Assembly (NCBI GenBank): GCA_002717765.1
Contig: PBCB01000028.1
Location: forward strand, 10,320-33,008
Source of the DNA: Fidelibacterota bacterium
GTDB taxonomy: Bacteria > Marinisomatota > Marinisomatia > Marinisomatales > TCS55
Direction of reading: 5' to 3'
Length of the DNA: 22,689 nt
In this document: piece by piece, positions 1-7,730 of the stretch
Position numbering within the stretch: the first letter of the stretch is position 1
How the letters are laid out: every line of letters starts with the position of its first letter
Made by a program: the position numbers and the translations under genes
Notes under the pieces: model-generated
Database searches by the model: none
The model's input: only the letters and a program-made list of their open reading frames with translations
What the model was told of the DNA's origin: nothing

Positions 1-903
1 CGTAAGAACGGTTTTGTGATTTTAGATGTTTCAGATCCTTATAACGTGACCATCAGCGCTGCTTACAATGATGATATGACCGGTGGTGTGCATAATGTAT
101 TCATCTATGAGAACCACGTTTACGCGGTTAACAATGGCCGCAAGTATGATATCATCAATATCGATGACCCTAAAAAACCTTTTAGAGTTGGGGTCTATGA
201 ACTGGATAGCCCAGGTCATAGTATTCACGATGTATGGATCGAAGATGGTATTGCGTATTCTTCCAACTGGGCAGATGGAGTCGTTGCTGTTGATATTGGC
301 GCAAAAAAGTATAAAGAATCTGATCGTTCAAAATCTCAATTCAACCCATTACTTGCGAAAGCAGGACAAGGTAGTCCATCCAATCCAGTACAATTAGCGG
401 AAATGAAAGATCCAACAGGTAGAAACCACGCCGCATTCCCTTTTTTAAGTGAATCAACAGGTAAATTCTATATTGTTGGTGGAGATGAGAATTTTCCTTG
501 GGGTGTGATGGCAACACAAAATAAACCATCAAACCCAAGAGGCGCTTATCATTTTCTCAATTTTTCAGACCCAAGTAATCCCACAGAAGATGCTATTTAC
601 CAGGTACCAGAAGCTGGCTCTCACAATCTATGGATTCACGGAGATATTCTATTGGCAGGAAATTATCAGGGTGGACTTAGAATAGTTGATATTTCTGGTG
701 AGTTATTAGGTGATATATATAAGCAAGGTCGCGAAATTGGTCACTTCCTTTCTTATCATAAAGATGGTAGAATACCCAACGCACCAATGGTTTGGGGTGC
801 TCAGCCATATAAAGATTACGTATTCTTTACCGATATGAATTCTGGCCTATACTGTATAACCTATAATGAAGAGTCAGGCCGCTCTGGCCCAATGGGTCGA
901 TAA
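1..903 (+). CDS. LVIVD-type secreted beta-propeller protein, 5' end missing
   Basis: The frame is open from the first base (R-K-N-G-F-V-I-L-D-V) and aligns with the interior of the next gene, so the gene starts outside the window and the GTG at 16 is not its start. What remains is about 300 residues of beta-propeller. Blades repeat a pattern of a V/I-D-I-type strand followed by S-D-P, as in LVIVD-repeat proteins. Conserved His-containing motifs are GGVHNVF, GHSIHDVW, GRNHAAFPF and GSHNLW. It is closely similar along its whole length to the gene 21 bases downstream, so the two form a tandem duplication. By analogy with that paralogue it is probably exported, but the N-terminus is not visible. 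LVIVD propellers have no single established function, so no ligand or reaction is assigned. Confidence 0.8.
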   Translation, partial: RKNGFVILDVSDPYNVTISAAYNDDMTGGVHNVFIYENHVYAVNNGRKYDIINIDDPKKPFRVGVYELDSPGHSIHDVWIEDGIAYSSNWADGVVAVDIGAKKYKESDRSKSQFNPLLAKAGQGSPSNPVQLAEMKDPTGRNHAAFPFLSESTGKFYIVGGDENFPWGVMATQNKPSNPRGAYHFLNFSDPSNPTEDAIYQVPEAGSHNLWIHGDILLAGNYQGGLRIVDISGELLGDIYKQGREIGHFLSYHKDGRIPNAPMVWGAQPYKDYVFFTDMNSGLYCITYNEESGRSGPMGR

Positions 904-924
904 TAAATCAAACGGAGATTAATT

Positions 925-3018
925 ATGAAAAATTTTATTACTATAACACTTTTATCATTTACTGTATTAGCTGCTCAGCCACCCAGATCACAAAACAAAG
1001 ATCTTAAATTCGTGTTTGAGCCTGAAGAGGTTTCATTAAATATAGGTGAAACAAAAAAAATGACCGTTCGCCTGGTTGACTCTAAGGGCAAGCAAGCCAA
1101 GGGCCTGTTTATGGTTAGAGGCCAAAGAAAAGCACTTTCTGTGGAACCAAGACTTAGTGATTCAACAGGTGTTGCTGAGATTACTATCAAAGCATATAAG
1201 GGAGGAAAATTAGCAATAAGAGCTTATGCGAGAGGCGTAAAAGGTGGATTTGTTTCCGGTATGTTGGAGATTGAAGTTCCTGATCCACCATTAGATCGTA
1301 TAGTTTTTGTTGATCCAGTGGATAAAGTCTTTACCAATACAACCGTAAGCTATTCAGCGCAAGTATTTGATAAAGCAAATTTATTGAGAGAAGATGTTAA
1401 GGTAACATATTCTACTAGCAATAAGAAAACCGCGGACTTCGATCGTTTCGGTAATTTAACTGTAAAGAAATCAGGAAAATTTTCTGTTATAGTAACAGCT
1501 GAAAACCTTAAAAAGACACTCGATATTCAATCCAAAACCAACCCAGTAAAAAGCCTCAAGTTAGATAGTCCTTCCAATGAAATTAGAACAGGAGATGTAA
1601 TCAAATTTGATGCAAAACCTATGACTTCTAGAGGAAGGCTGGTTAAAGATGTGCCAATCTCCTTTTCCTATACAGGCACAGCAGTGTACTCTGATGTATT
1701 TATAAATAATAAATCATCTGAATCAGTAGGGTTGCCTGCATCTGGATTAATTACCGAAGAAGGTAAATTTGTTGCGGAGACACCAGGTATCTATACAATT
1801 ACTGCTCAGACTAGCGGATATTCTGCGATGGCAAAAGTTAAGGTAGTTCCTAGAAATGTTAAAAAAAGAATTGAAGTAGTTGGCCATGGGACTGTTACAA
1901 ATCACCACACCTCAGACCTATGGGTATGGCCTGGAGTAGGCAAACACAAAGGCAAGGATTTTGCGGTCACTGGGACGCATAGCGCTGATGGTGAAGCTTA
2001 TTTTTGGGATATTACAGATCCATCTAAGATGGCCATAATTGATACAATCAAAGTTGACGCGCGCACCGTAAATGATGTGAAAATAAGTGAAGATGGTCGC
2101 GTTGGAATTATTTCAAGAGAAGGTGCCTCTAATCGTAAAAATGGACTTGTTATTCTTGATGTAACCGATCCATATAATGTAACCATAACCAAAATGTACG
2201 ACGATGATTTAACAGGCGGAGTCCACAATGTATTTATTTATCAAGACCATGTATATGCACTTAGCGCTGGCACTAGGTATGACATTATCAATATTAGCGA
2301 TCCAGCAAATCCATTTAGGGTTAGCTCCTACGAGTTAGACACCCCAGGGCATAGCATTCATGATGTCTGGGTAGAAAATGGCATAGCCTACTCATCCAAT
2401 TGGAGCGATGGAGTCCACATCGTTGATGTTGGAGGAATACCGCAAAAAGAACAATCAAGAGATAAGTCAAATTTTAATCCCTTCTTAGCGCTTGCTGGAA
2501 AGGGAAGTCCCGGCAATCCAGTAAAGCTTGGAAGTAAATCAGATCCAAATGGTCATAATCATGCGACCTTCCCATTTGTGAGCCAATCATCAGATAGGTT
2601 TTATATGATTAACGGGGATGAGTGGGCAAAAGCTATTCCAGGTTCAAGTGAAAGAATATATCAAGGCGGGTTTCATTTTGTTGACTTTACAGATGTTAAT
2701 AACCCTGTAGAAACTGCAATTTATCAGGTGCCCGAAGTAGGGTCACACAATCATTGGGTGGAAGGTGATATTCTCTATGCTGGTTATTATTATGGCGGTA
2801 TACGAGTACTTGATATTTCAGGAGAATTACTGGGAGACCTATATGCTCAAGGACGCGAAATAGCATTTTTTGAAGGAAGAGACCCTAACGGTAAAATCCC
2901 AAATGAGACCAATGTGTGGGGTGTCATTCCCTATAAAGGTCTAATATATTTTGCAGACCATTATAATGGTCTTTGGGCGGTTAAGCTAGTTGATGATCAA
3001 CCAATGGGGACAAATTAA
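925..3018 (+). CDS. Secreted protein with Ig-like domains and LVIVD beta-propeller
   Basis: This is a complete protein of 697 residues. The start is supported by a GGAG site at 914-917. Residues 1 to 16 or 17 form a signal peptide (one Lys, hydrophobic core, cleavage near V-L-A-A). Three Ig-like beta domains follow at about 27-119, 123-204 and 208-309, resembling bacterial Ig-like repeats (S-T-G-V-A-E-I-T-I; T-P-G-I-Y-T-I-T-A). A propeller fills about 315-690, with blade motifs such as LVILDVTDPYNV and IRVLDISGELLG. It carries conserved His motifs: NHHTSD near 326-331, GGVHNVF, HSIHDVW, GHNHATF and GSHNHW. I see no lipobox, membrane anchor or sorting domain, so it may be periplasmic, released, or bound through its Ig domains. 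It overlaps the next gene by one base, which suggests translational coupling. The function is unknown; domain boundaries are judged by eye. Confidence 0.82.
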   Translation: MKNFITITLLSFTVLAAQPPRSQNKDLKFVFEPEEVSLNIGETKKMTVRLVDSKGKQAKGLFMVRGQRKALSVEPRLSDSTGVAEITIKAYKGGKLAIRAYARGVKGGFVSGMLEIEVPDPPLDRIVFVDPVDKVFTNTTVSYSAQVFDKANLLREDVKVTYSTSNKKTADFDRFGNLTVKKSGKFSVIVTAENLKKTLDIQSKTNPVKSLKLDSPSNEIRTGDVIKFDAKPMTSRGRLVKDVPISFSYTGTAVYSDVFINNKSSESVGLPASGLITEEGKFVAETPGIYTITAQTSGYSAMAKVKVVPRNVKKRIEVVGHGTVTNHHTSDLWVWPGVGKHKGKDFAVTGTHSADGEAYFWDITDPSKMAIIDTIKVDARTVNDVKISEDGRVGIISREGASNRKNGLVILDVTDPYNVTITKMYDDDLTGGVHNVFIYQDHVYALSAGTRYDIINISDPANPFRVSSYELDTPGHSIHDVWVENGIAYSSNWSDGVHIVDVGGIPQKEQSRDKSNFNPFLALAGKGSPGNPVKLGSKSDPNGHNHATFPFVSQSSDRFYMINGDEWAKAIPGSSERIYQGGFHFVDFTDVNNPVETAIYQVPEVGSHNHWVEGDILYAGYYYGGIRVLDISGELLGDLYAQGREIAFFEGRDPNGKIPNETNVWGVIPYKGLIYFADHYNGLWAVKLVDDQPMGTN

Positions 3019-4163
3019 TGATTAATTTTGCGAAAATATTTCCAATACTATTTTCAATTATTATTGGAATTGGTAATCTAAATGCAAAGGATTATTATAT
3101 CTATGTATGCGCTGAATCTGAAGATGAGGTTGCCCTTATCCGTTTTGATGGTAAAAAAGCCTATGTAGAAAAAACAATTCCTGTTGGTGTATGGCCGTTA
3201 GAAATTGAAGGGCCTCATGGTATCACGGTCGCTCCAGATGGTGAACATTGGTACTTGTCGATGGCGCATGGAATGCCATATGGTCATCTATATAAATATA
3301 AAACAGGATCCGATAAATTTATAGAGCGCGTTGAGCTTGGCATGTTTCCCGCCACAATGGAAATTTCAAAAGCAACCGGCCTGCTTTATGTTGTTAATTT
3401 TAACTTGCATGGTGGCCACAGCAAGGCGAGCACTGTTTCTATTGTTGATCCAGAAGAAATGATAGAGGTTGAAAGAGTTGAGACAGGAATTATGCCTCAT
3501 GGTTCCAGAATGCTCAATAATGGCATGAAGCATTATTCTGTTGCTATGATGTCTGGAACACTTTATGAAATTGATGCTATGTCAATGGAATTAACCCGAA
3601 CACTTTCTACCTCTCCGCCAATGAAAAAAGGAGGCCACTCATCGCATAATATGCATTCTATGGATCATTCAAAGATGAAGAAGTCCAAAAAACCTATGAC
3701 GATGAAAATGGATCATAATATGCCAGCTGAAAAACCAACATGGGTTTACCCCCACCCAAATGATAATCTATTATATGTTGTAAATAATGGCACACACAAC
3801 GTTGTTGAGGTTGATGTAAAAAAATGGAAAGTTCTAAGAACATTCAAAACGGATAAAGGTCCTTATAATTGTGAAGTTAGTAGAGATGGAAGATTTCTTG
3901 TTGTAACCTATAAAAGTGCGGCCAAAACCGGTGTGTGGGATCTAAAAAAAGGCAAGGAAGTTGCAAAGTTTAACAATACTCGCAAAGTAACACATGGGGT
4001 ATCTATTTCACCTGATAGTAGATATGCTTTTGTAACTGTTGAAGGTGTGGGGAAAGAGCCTGGCGCAGTTGAGATTTTTGATTTACAAAAGCTAAAAGCC
4101 GTTGCGGTAGCTGAGATTGGAAAACAGGCTGGTGGTATCGCTTTTTGGAAAATGACTAATTAG
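3018..4163 (+). CDS. Secreted YncE-like beta-propeller with Met/His-rich insert
   Basis: This is a 381-residue protein whose ATG shares its first base with the stop of the preceding gene. Residues 1-23 form a signal peptide (K6, a long Ile/Phe core, cleavage after L-N-A). The rest consists of short beta-propeller repeats of the YncE/cytochrome-d1-like type, with blade cores such as LLYVVNN, GVSISPDSRYAFVT and GITVAPDG. An insert at residues 202-236 contains 8 Met and 5 His with many Lys, including the motifs MDHSKM and MDHNM. Similar motifs occur in periplasmic copper-handling proteins such as PcoA/CopA. No heme-binding CxxCH is present, so it is not a c-type cytochrome. Overlap with the upstream LVIVD genes suggests one operon and a shared location outside the cytoplasm. 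Copper or silver binding is inference; the propeller fold is more secure. Confidence 0.78.
   Translation: MINFAKIFPILFSIIIGIGNLNAKDYYIYVCAESEDEVALIRFDGKKAYVEKTIPVGVWPLEIEGPHGITVAPDGEHWYLSMAHGMPYGHLYKYKTGSDKFIERVELGMFPATMEISKATGLLYVVNFNLHGGHSKASTVSIVDPEEMIEVERVETGIMPHGSRMLNNGMKHYSVAMMSGTLYEIDAMSMELTRTLSTSPPMKKGGHSSHNMHSMDHSKMKKSKKPMTMKMDHNMPAEKPTWVYPHPNDNLLYVVNNGTHNVVEVDVKKWKVLRTFKTDKGPYNCEVSRDGRFLVVTYKSAAKTGVWDLKKGKEVAKFNNTRKVTHGVSISPDSRYAFVTVEGVGKEPGAVEIFDLQKLKAVAVAEIGKQAGGIAFWKMTN
3621..3725 (+). other. Met/His-rich, Lys-rich candidate metal-binding loop
   Basis: This segment encodes residues 202-236 of the YncE-like propeller. It holds 8 Met (202, 212, 215, 220, 227, 229, 231, 235) and 5 His (207, 210, 213, 217, 233). 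The flanks return directly to ordinary propeller sequence, so it reads as a surface loop inserted between blades. Confidence 0.6.
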
Positions 4164-4166
4164 GGA

Positions 4167-4667
4167 TTAACTGTCAACATCCCTTTCTTTTTTTGTCATT
4201 TCGAGTACGATTTTTGTGCTTCCTTTAAAACTTACATGTTGCTCTTTTGTTGCTTTATAGTAATACCATAGAGTTAAGAAGTAAGTAATATGAAACCACC
4301 ATTCTGAAATTCTACTCTCCGTATATAATTTGATAAAATAAACACCATCTATAATAACAGTTGCCATAAATAACATGGTGACCATCATAGTTGGTGGGTA
4401 TAACCTTCTTTTTATCGCAAACATTTTTTTATACAAATCGTTTCCAAGTTCCGGATGTTGTTCAAGATATTCTCTTACATTAACACCAGTGCCTACGAAA
4501 AAAAACATAACAAGAGTTTGGGCAGCAATAAAAATGATGCTAACCATTAGATCAAAAGTAATGCGATGGGTTATCCAAAAATCAAAATAGTGATTTAGCC
4601 CAATTTGGATTAACCCAATTCCTGAAATTGCTACAAGCGCATAACACAATATCATAAAAAACCACAT
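4167..4667 (-). CDS. Small integral membrane protein, function unknown
   Basis: This is a 166-residue protein that I do not recognise. Four hydrophobic helices can be seen at about residues 3-25, 38-61, 92-113 and 122-140. A polar segment between helices 2 and 3 contains REYLEQHPELGNDLYKK followed by a basic AIKRRLYPP stretch. The C-terminus after about 140 is charged (KATKEQH ... EMTKKERDVDS). It is last in a minus-strand run after fabA and ychF, starting 12 bases beyond the ychF stop, so co-transcription is likely. Its 3' end faces the YncE-like gene with only 3 bases between the stop codons. The length, hydrophobicity and placement support a real gene. I assign no transport or enzymatic role. 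Confidence 0.7.
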   Translation of the reverse strand: MWFFMILCYALVAISGIGLIQIGLNHYFDFWITHRITFDLMVSIIFIAAQTLVMFFFVGTGVNVREYLEQHPELGNDLYKKMFAIKRRLYPPTMMVTMLFMATVIIDGVYFIKLYTESRISEWWFHITYFLTLWYYYKATKEQHVSFKGSTKIVLEMTKKERDVDS

Positions 4668-4679
4668 TATAAATCCAAT

Positions 4680-5777
4680 CTAAACATTAAAATGAAAAAA
4701 TATACAATCGCCATCTTGAACAAGATATTCCTTACCTTCAAGCTTTGATAAGCCTGCTTCTTTTACAAGTTTTTCTGAACCCATTTTAATTAAATCATCA
4801 TATTTGATTATTTCAGCTTTAATAAATCCTTTTTCAAAATCTGTATGAATTTCGGCTGCTGCCCTAGGAGCCGTAGAACCTTTTTTTATTGTCCAGGCGC
4901 GTACTTCTTTTTCTCCTCCAGTAAAATAGGTCTCCAAATCTAATGATTTAAATGCTTTTCTGATTAATACATTTAATCCTGGCTCATTCAGATTATATTC
5001 ACTCAAAAATTCTACCTGCTCCGTATTATCTAATATGGATATTTCTTGTTCTACTTTTCCACAAAGTTTAATTATTTCACCACCGTTTTTTTCTATATTT
5101 GCTACCAATGCATCTGAATATGAACTATTTTTATCAGACATTAATTCTTGTTCATTAATATTGGCTACATACATAATTGGCTTCGCTGTCAAAAGAAATA
5201 GATCTTTAATACATTTAAAATCTTTTTTGTTTGATGTAAAATTTCTCACAGGGTTTCCATTATCGCAAAACTCTTTCAATTGTTTTACTATATCAATATT
5301 GCCCAATATGCTCTTATCAGATTTGGACAACTTCTCTAAGCGAACTAAGCTCTTATCTATGGTGTTTAGATCAGCAAGTAGCAATTCTGTTTCAATCAAT
5401 TCTATATCTCGAATAGGATCAATATTCTCTTCAACATGAGATATGTTATCATCTTCAAAACAGCGCACAACATGAATAATGGTATCAACTTGCCTAATTT
5501 GACCTAAAAATTGATTTCCAAGACCCTCACCTGTACTCGCTCCCTTTACTAGTCCTGCAATATCAGTAAATTCAACAGTAGCTGGCGTAACCACTTCTGG
5601 ATTGTAAATCTTTTCTAATATATTTAGCCTTGAATCAGGAAGTGGGACTATTCCCACATGTGGTTCAATAGTACAAAAAGGATAATTTTCGGCGGGAACA
5701 GATGAAGAAGTTAAAGCATTAAAAATTGTTGATTTACCTACATTTGGCAGACCAATTATTCCGCAAGTTAGAGACAT
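4680..5777 (-). CDS. ychF: YchF/OLA1-family ribosome-associated P-loop NTPase
   Basis: This is a 365-residue protein of normal family length (E. coli YchF has 363). The G1 P-loop GLPNVGKST lies at residues 9-17. The G3 motif reads DIAGLVKGAS and is followed by the family signature GEGLGNQFL. In place of the G4 NKxD of classical GTPases it has N-I-N-E after YVA, as expected for YchF/OLA1 proteins, which prefer ATP. A central coiled-coil-like helical insert and a C-terminal TGS domain (from about 280, with FEKGFIKAEII) complete the family layout. The family associates with ribosomes and is linked to stress responses. It lies 26 bases after fabA on the same strand. No Shine-Dalgarno sequence is visible; the 26 upstream bases are almost entirely A and T. 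Confidence 0.95.
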   Translation of the reverse strand: MSLTCGIIGLPNVGKSTIFNALTSSSVPAENYPFCTIEPHVGIVPLPDSRLNILEKIYNPEVVTPATVEFTDIAGLVKGASTGEGLGNQFLGQIRQVDTIIHVVRCFEDDNISHVEENIDPIRDIELIETELLLADLNTIDKSLVRLEKLSKSDKSILGNIDIVKQLKEFCDNGNPVRNFTSNKKDFKCIKDLFLLTAKPIMYVANINEQELMSDKNSSYSDALVANIEKNGGEIIKLCGKVEQEISILDNTEQVEFLSEYNLNEPGLNVLIRKAFKSLDLETYFTGGEKEVRAWTIKKGSTAPRAAAEIHTDFEKGFIKAEIIKYDDLIKMGSEKLVKEAGLSKLEGKEYLVQDGDCIFFHFNV

Positions 5778-5803
5778 ATAATTTTATATTTAATATATAT
5801 TAA

Positions 5804-6349
5804 TTAAAAGGGGTCAACAGAAGGATCTTGCCCATAATCCCAAGTAAGACTTTCAAAAAGACCCACTTGAAGGTCTTTAGCAAAATAAATTGCTTTATTT
5901 TTTACTTTTAGCACTGCATCTCCCCAAACCATGTGCGTGGGTCTAGTAATGAATTTTTTTATATCAATATGATATGTAATTTTTTTATGATATGGACGAA
6001 CCTGTCCTTTAAACTTTAAATCTTTTACTCCAAGCGCACGCCCTTTTCCTGTGCCGCCGGTCCAAGTTAAAAAGAAACCAAGTAGCTGCCAAAAACCATC
6101 AAGACCCAGGCACCCTGGCATAACAGGATCATTTTTAAAATGACATTCAAAAAACCAAAGTGATTTATCTATGTTTAGTTCGGCTTCTATTTCACCCTTT
6201 CCATATGCTCCTCCCTCATCAGAAATATTGATGATTTTATCCATCATTAACATAGGAGGCATTGGAAGTTTACCGTCAAGATTTTCAAATAATTTTCCAA
6301 TTCCACTGTTTAGCAAATCTTTTTTAGAAAACTGTTTTTTTCTAATCAT
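5804..6349 (-). CDS. fabA: FabA-type 3-hydroxyacyl-ACP dehydratase
   Basis: The 181-residue product matches FabA, which dehydrates 3-hydroxyacyl-ACP in type II fatty-acid synthesis and, at C10, also isomerises the trans-2 product to cis-3 to begin unsaturated fatty-acid synthesis. The active-site His and Asp fall at H70 (ECHF) and D84 (PGCLGLDGFWQ), the same numbers as in E. coli FabA. The motifs GKGRALG and FKGQVRPY are also FabA-like and distinguish it from FabZ. It heads a minus-strand run with ychF and is divergent from an enoyl-ACP reductase-like gene across about 120 bases. No fabB lies in the window, so whether it makes unsaturated chains cannot be judged. The assignment is strong; isomerase activity is inferred from the family. 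Confidence 0.93.
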   Translation of the reverse strand: MIRKKQFSKKDLLNSGIGKLFENLDGKLPMPPMLMMDKIINISDEGGAYGKGEIEAELNIDKSLWFFECHFKNDPVMPGCLGLDGFWQLLGFFLTWTGGTGKGRALGVKDLKFKGQVRPYHKKITYHIDIKKFITRPTHMVWGDAVLKVKNKAIYFAKDLQVGLFESLTWDYGQDPSVDPF

Positions 6350-6469
6350 ATTTTAATCCACTTCATTGGTTTAATTTACTTTCAAAATACATTAAAGAAG
6401 ACATTGTTTTGTAAGTCGTTTTTTTCATCACTTTTTTCATTAAATTTTAATTTGAATAAAGGAGAAAAT

Positions 6470-7252
6470 ATGTCAGAATGGGTTTTATTGTTAGGGGGGT
6501 CTACTGGTCACGGTGCAGCAACAGCTAAACGATTAGCCAAAGATGGTTACGGAATCATTGCTTTTCATTTTGATCGTGGTGAAGCAAAAAAAATAGCTGA
6601 AGAAACAATTAATGAAGTACAAAGCTTAACAGATGGCCGCTGTCATTACTTTAATACGAATGCAGCTTCAGAAGAAGCTATGGATTCATTTATACCACAA
6701 ATAAAAGAAATAACAAATGGGTCAAAACTAAAGCTACTACTTCACTCGATTGCGTTTGGAACCACAACCAATTATTTTGGTGATAAGCCAGTCACACAAA
6801 GACAAATGGATATGACCGTTCATGTTATGGGTAATTCAATTTTATATTGGACTCAAAAACTATATAACGAAGAACTCTTGGGTTCTGGCTCAAGGATAAT
6901 AGGCTTAACAAGCGAAGGTAATTATTTAGCAATGGAAGGCTATGGACCTGTTAGTGTTGCTAAAGTTGCAATGGAGGCAATTATTAGACAAATTGGTTGG
7001 GAGCTAGGCCAGTTTGGTATCACAGCAAACTCTGTTCAAGCTGGAGTTACTCCTACAAGAGCATTGACAAAAATTAACGATAGATGGGAAGATTGGGTGG
7101 AAAACACAAAAAGAAGAAACCCAATGCGAAGAACTACCACCCCGGAGGATGTAGCAGGAACGATATCTATGCTATTAAAGCCCGAGGCTGATTTTATTAA
7201 TTGTTCAATAATTTATTGCGATGGTGGAGAGCACCGATCTGGCACAATTTAA
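6470..7252 (+). CDS. Enoyl-ACP reductase-like SDR (FabI/FabL type)
   Basis: This is a 260-residue short-chain dehydrogenase/reductase. I chose the ATG at 6470 because GGAG lies at 6461-6464 just upstream. An upstream in-frame ATG at 6404 would add 22 Phe/Ser-rich residues before the Rossmann strand. The nucleotide-binding loop is GGSTGHG (9-15). The catalytic pair is Y158 and K165 with the Y-x6-K spacing typical of enoyl-ACP reductases; ordinary SDRs use Y-x3-K. The stretch LLHSIAFG (90-97) resembles the FabI motif HSIGFA. The C-terminus ends with IIYCDGGEHRSG. The probable role is reduction of trans-2-enoyl-ACP with NAD(P)H, completing the elongation cycle beside the divergent fabA. FabI versus FabL class cannot be settled here. 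Only one base separates its stop from the convergent lipoprotein gene. Confidence 0.82.
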   Translation: MSEWVLLLGGSTGHGAATAKRLAKDGYGIIAFHFDRGEAKKIAEETINEVQSLTDGRCHYFNTNAASEEAMDSFIPQIKEITNGSKLKLLLHSIAFGTTTNYFGDKPVTQRQMDMTVHVMGNSILYWTQKLYNEELLGSGSRIIGLTSEGNYLAMEGYGPVSVAKVAMEAIIRQIGWELGQFGITANSVQAGVTPTRALTKINDRWEDWVENTKRRNPMRRTTTPEDVAGTISMLLKPEADFINCSIIYCDGGEHRSGTI

Positions 7253-7253
7253 A

Positions 7254-7631
7254 CTACGATTCAGAATTTTCTAATTCAGATCTTTGTTTTATTATATCTA
7301 ATAAATCGAAATTTTCTTTAGTTGGCTGAAGTTGAAAACATTTTTCTGCTTCCTTAAGGGCATAGTCCCACCAGCCTTTTTTAGTATACATTAGCGATAA
7401 ATTATAATGTGCTTTACTTAAGGATTGATAATCCTCTCGATTGAGATTATTCAAAGAAGCAGGGTACAATCGTGTTACTTCTTTAAACTCAAGGATAGCT
7501 TCTTCAACCAGCCCCTTTTTTGCATACCACTCTCCAAGCTCTAAGTGGCGCTGTGGATCATCTTTGCAACTACTTATAAATACCAATGTAGCGGTTAAGA
7601 ATAAAGCTTTAAATATAATTGAGTACTTCAT
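7254..7631 (-). CDS. Small TPR lipoprotein
   Basis: The start at 7631 gives a 125-residue protein with a lipoprotein signal: M-K-Y, a hydrophobic core and the lipobox V-F-I-S-S-C, with the lipidated Cys at residue 22. A longer in-frame start at 7676 would put 15 residues ahead of the signal peptide and is less likely. The mature part has two TPR-like helical pairs. The first is around RHLELGEWYAKKGLVEEAI with a Y-P end, and the second is around AHYNLSLMYTKKGWWDYAL with L-Q-P. Such proteins usually act as protein-protein adaptors at the envelope; no partner is evident. It follows yqgE on the same strand after 99 bases and converges on the enoyl reductase gene. Confidence 0.72.
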   Translation of the reverse strand: MKYSIIFKALFLTATLVFISSCKDDPQRHLELGEWYAKKGLVEEAILEFKEVTRLYPASLNNLNREDYQSLSKAHYNLSLMYTKKGWWDYALKEAEKCFQLQPTKENFDLLDIIKQRSELENSES

Positions 7632-7687
7632 ATATGATGTCAATTTCAGATTGGAAGGTCCAATAAAGCAAAACATTTATACACACT

Positions 7688-7715
7688 GATCAAAAAATAA
7701 TTTATTATATTGATC
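7688..7715. repeat. Imperfect inverted repeat between yqgE and lipoprotein gene
   Basis: The 6-base arms GATCAA (7688-7693) and TTGATC (7710-7715) flank a 16-base AT-only centre that is itself partly self-complementary. It lies just after the yqgE stop on the minus strand. No T-run follows on that strand, so it is a poor intrinsic terminator. It could be an RNA processing hairpin, an operator for the lipoprotein gene, or chance in AT-rich sequence. Confidence 0.3.
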
Positions 7716-7730
7716 TTCATTTTGTTAAAG

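Noticed and set aside
16..18. GTG as the start of the first propeller gene
   Set aside because: The frame is open to base 1 and the upstream codons (R-K-N-G) match the downstream paralogue, so the gene continues outside the window.
1..3018. The tandem propellers as a disrupted single gene
   Set aside because: The first ends with its own stop and the second has a ribosome binding site, signal peptide and full domain set, so this is a duplication, not a frameshift.
6171..6356. Plus-strand open frame opposite fabA, and similar frames opposite ychF, rplY, ispE and prs
   Set aside because: They lie wholly opposite well-conserved genes, have skewed composition and no ribosome binding sites.
6404..6469. 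Longer enoyl reductase starting at ATG 6404
   Set aside because: It adds 22 Phe/Ser-rich residues ahead of the Rossmann fold; a strong GGAG site precedes the ATG at 6470.
7632..7676. Longer TPR lipoprotein starting at 7676
   Set aside because: It would place 15 residues before an otherwise standard lipoprotein signal peptide; 7631 is the natural start.
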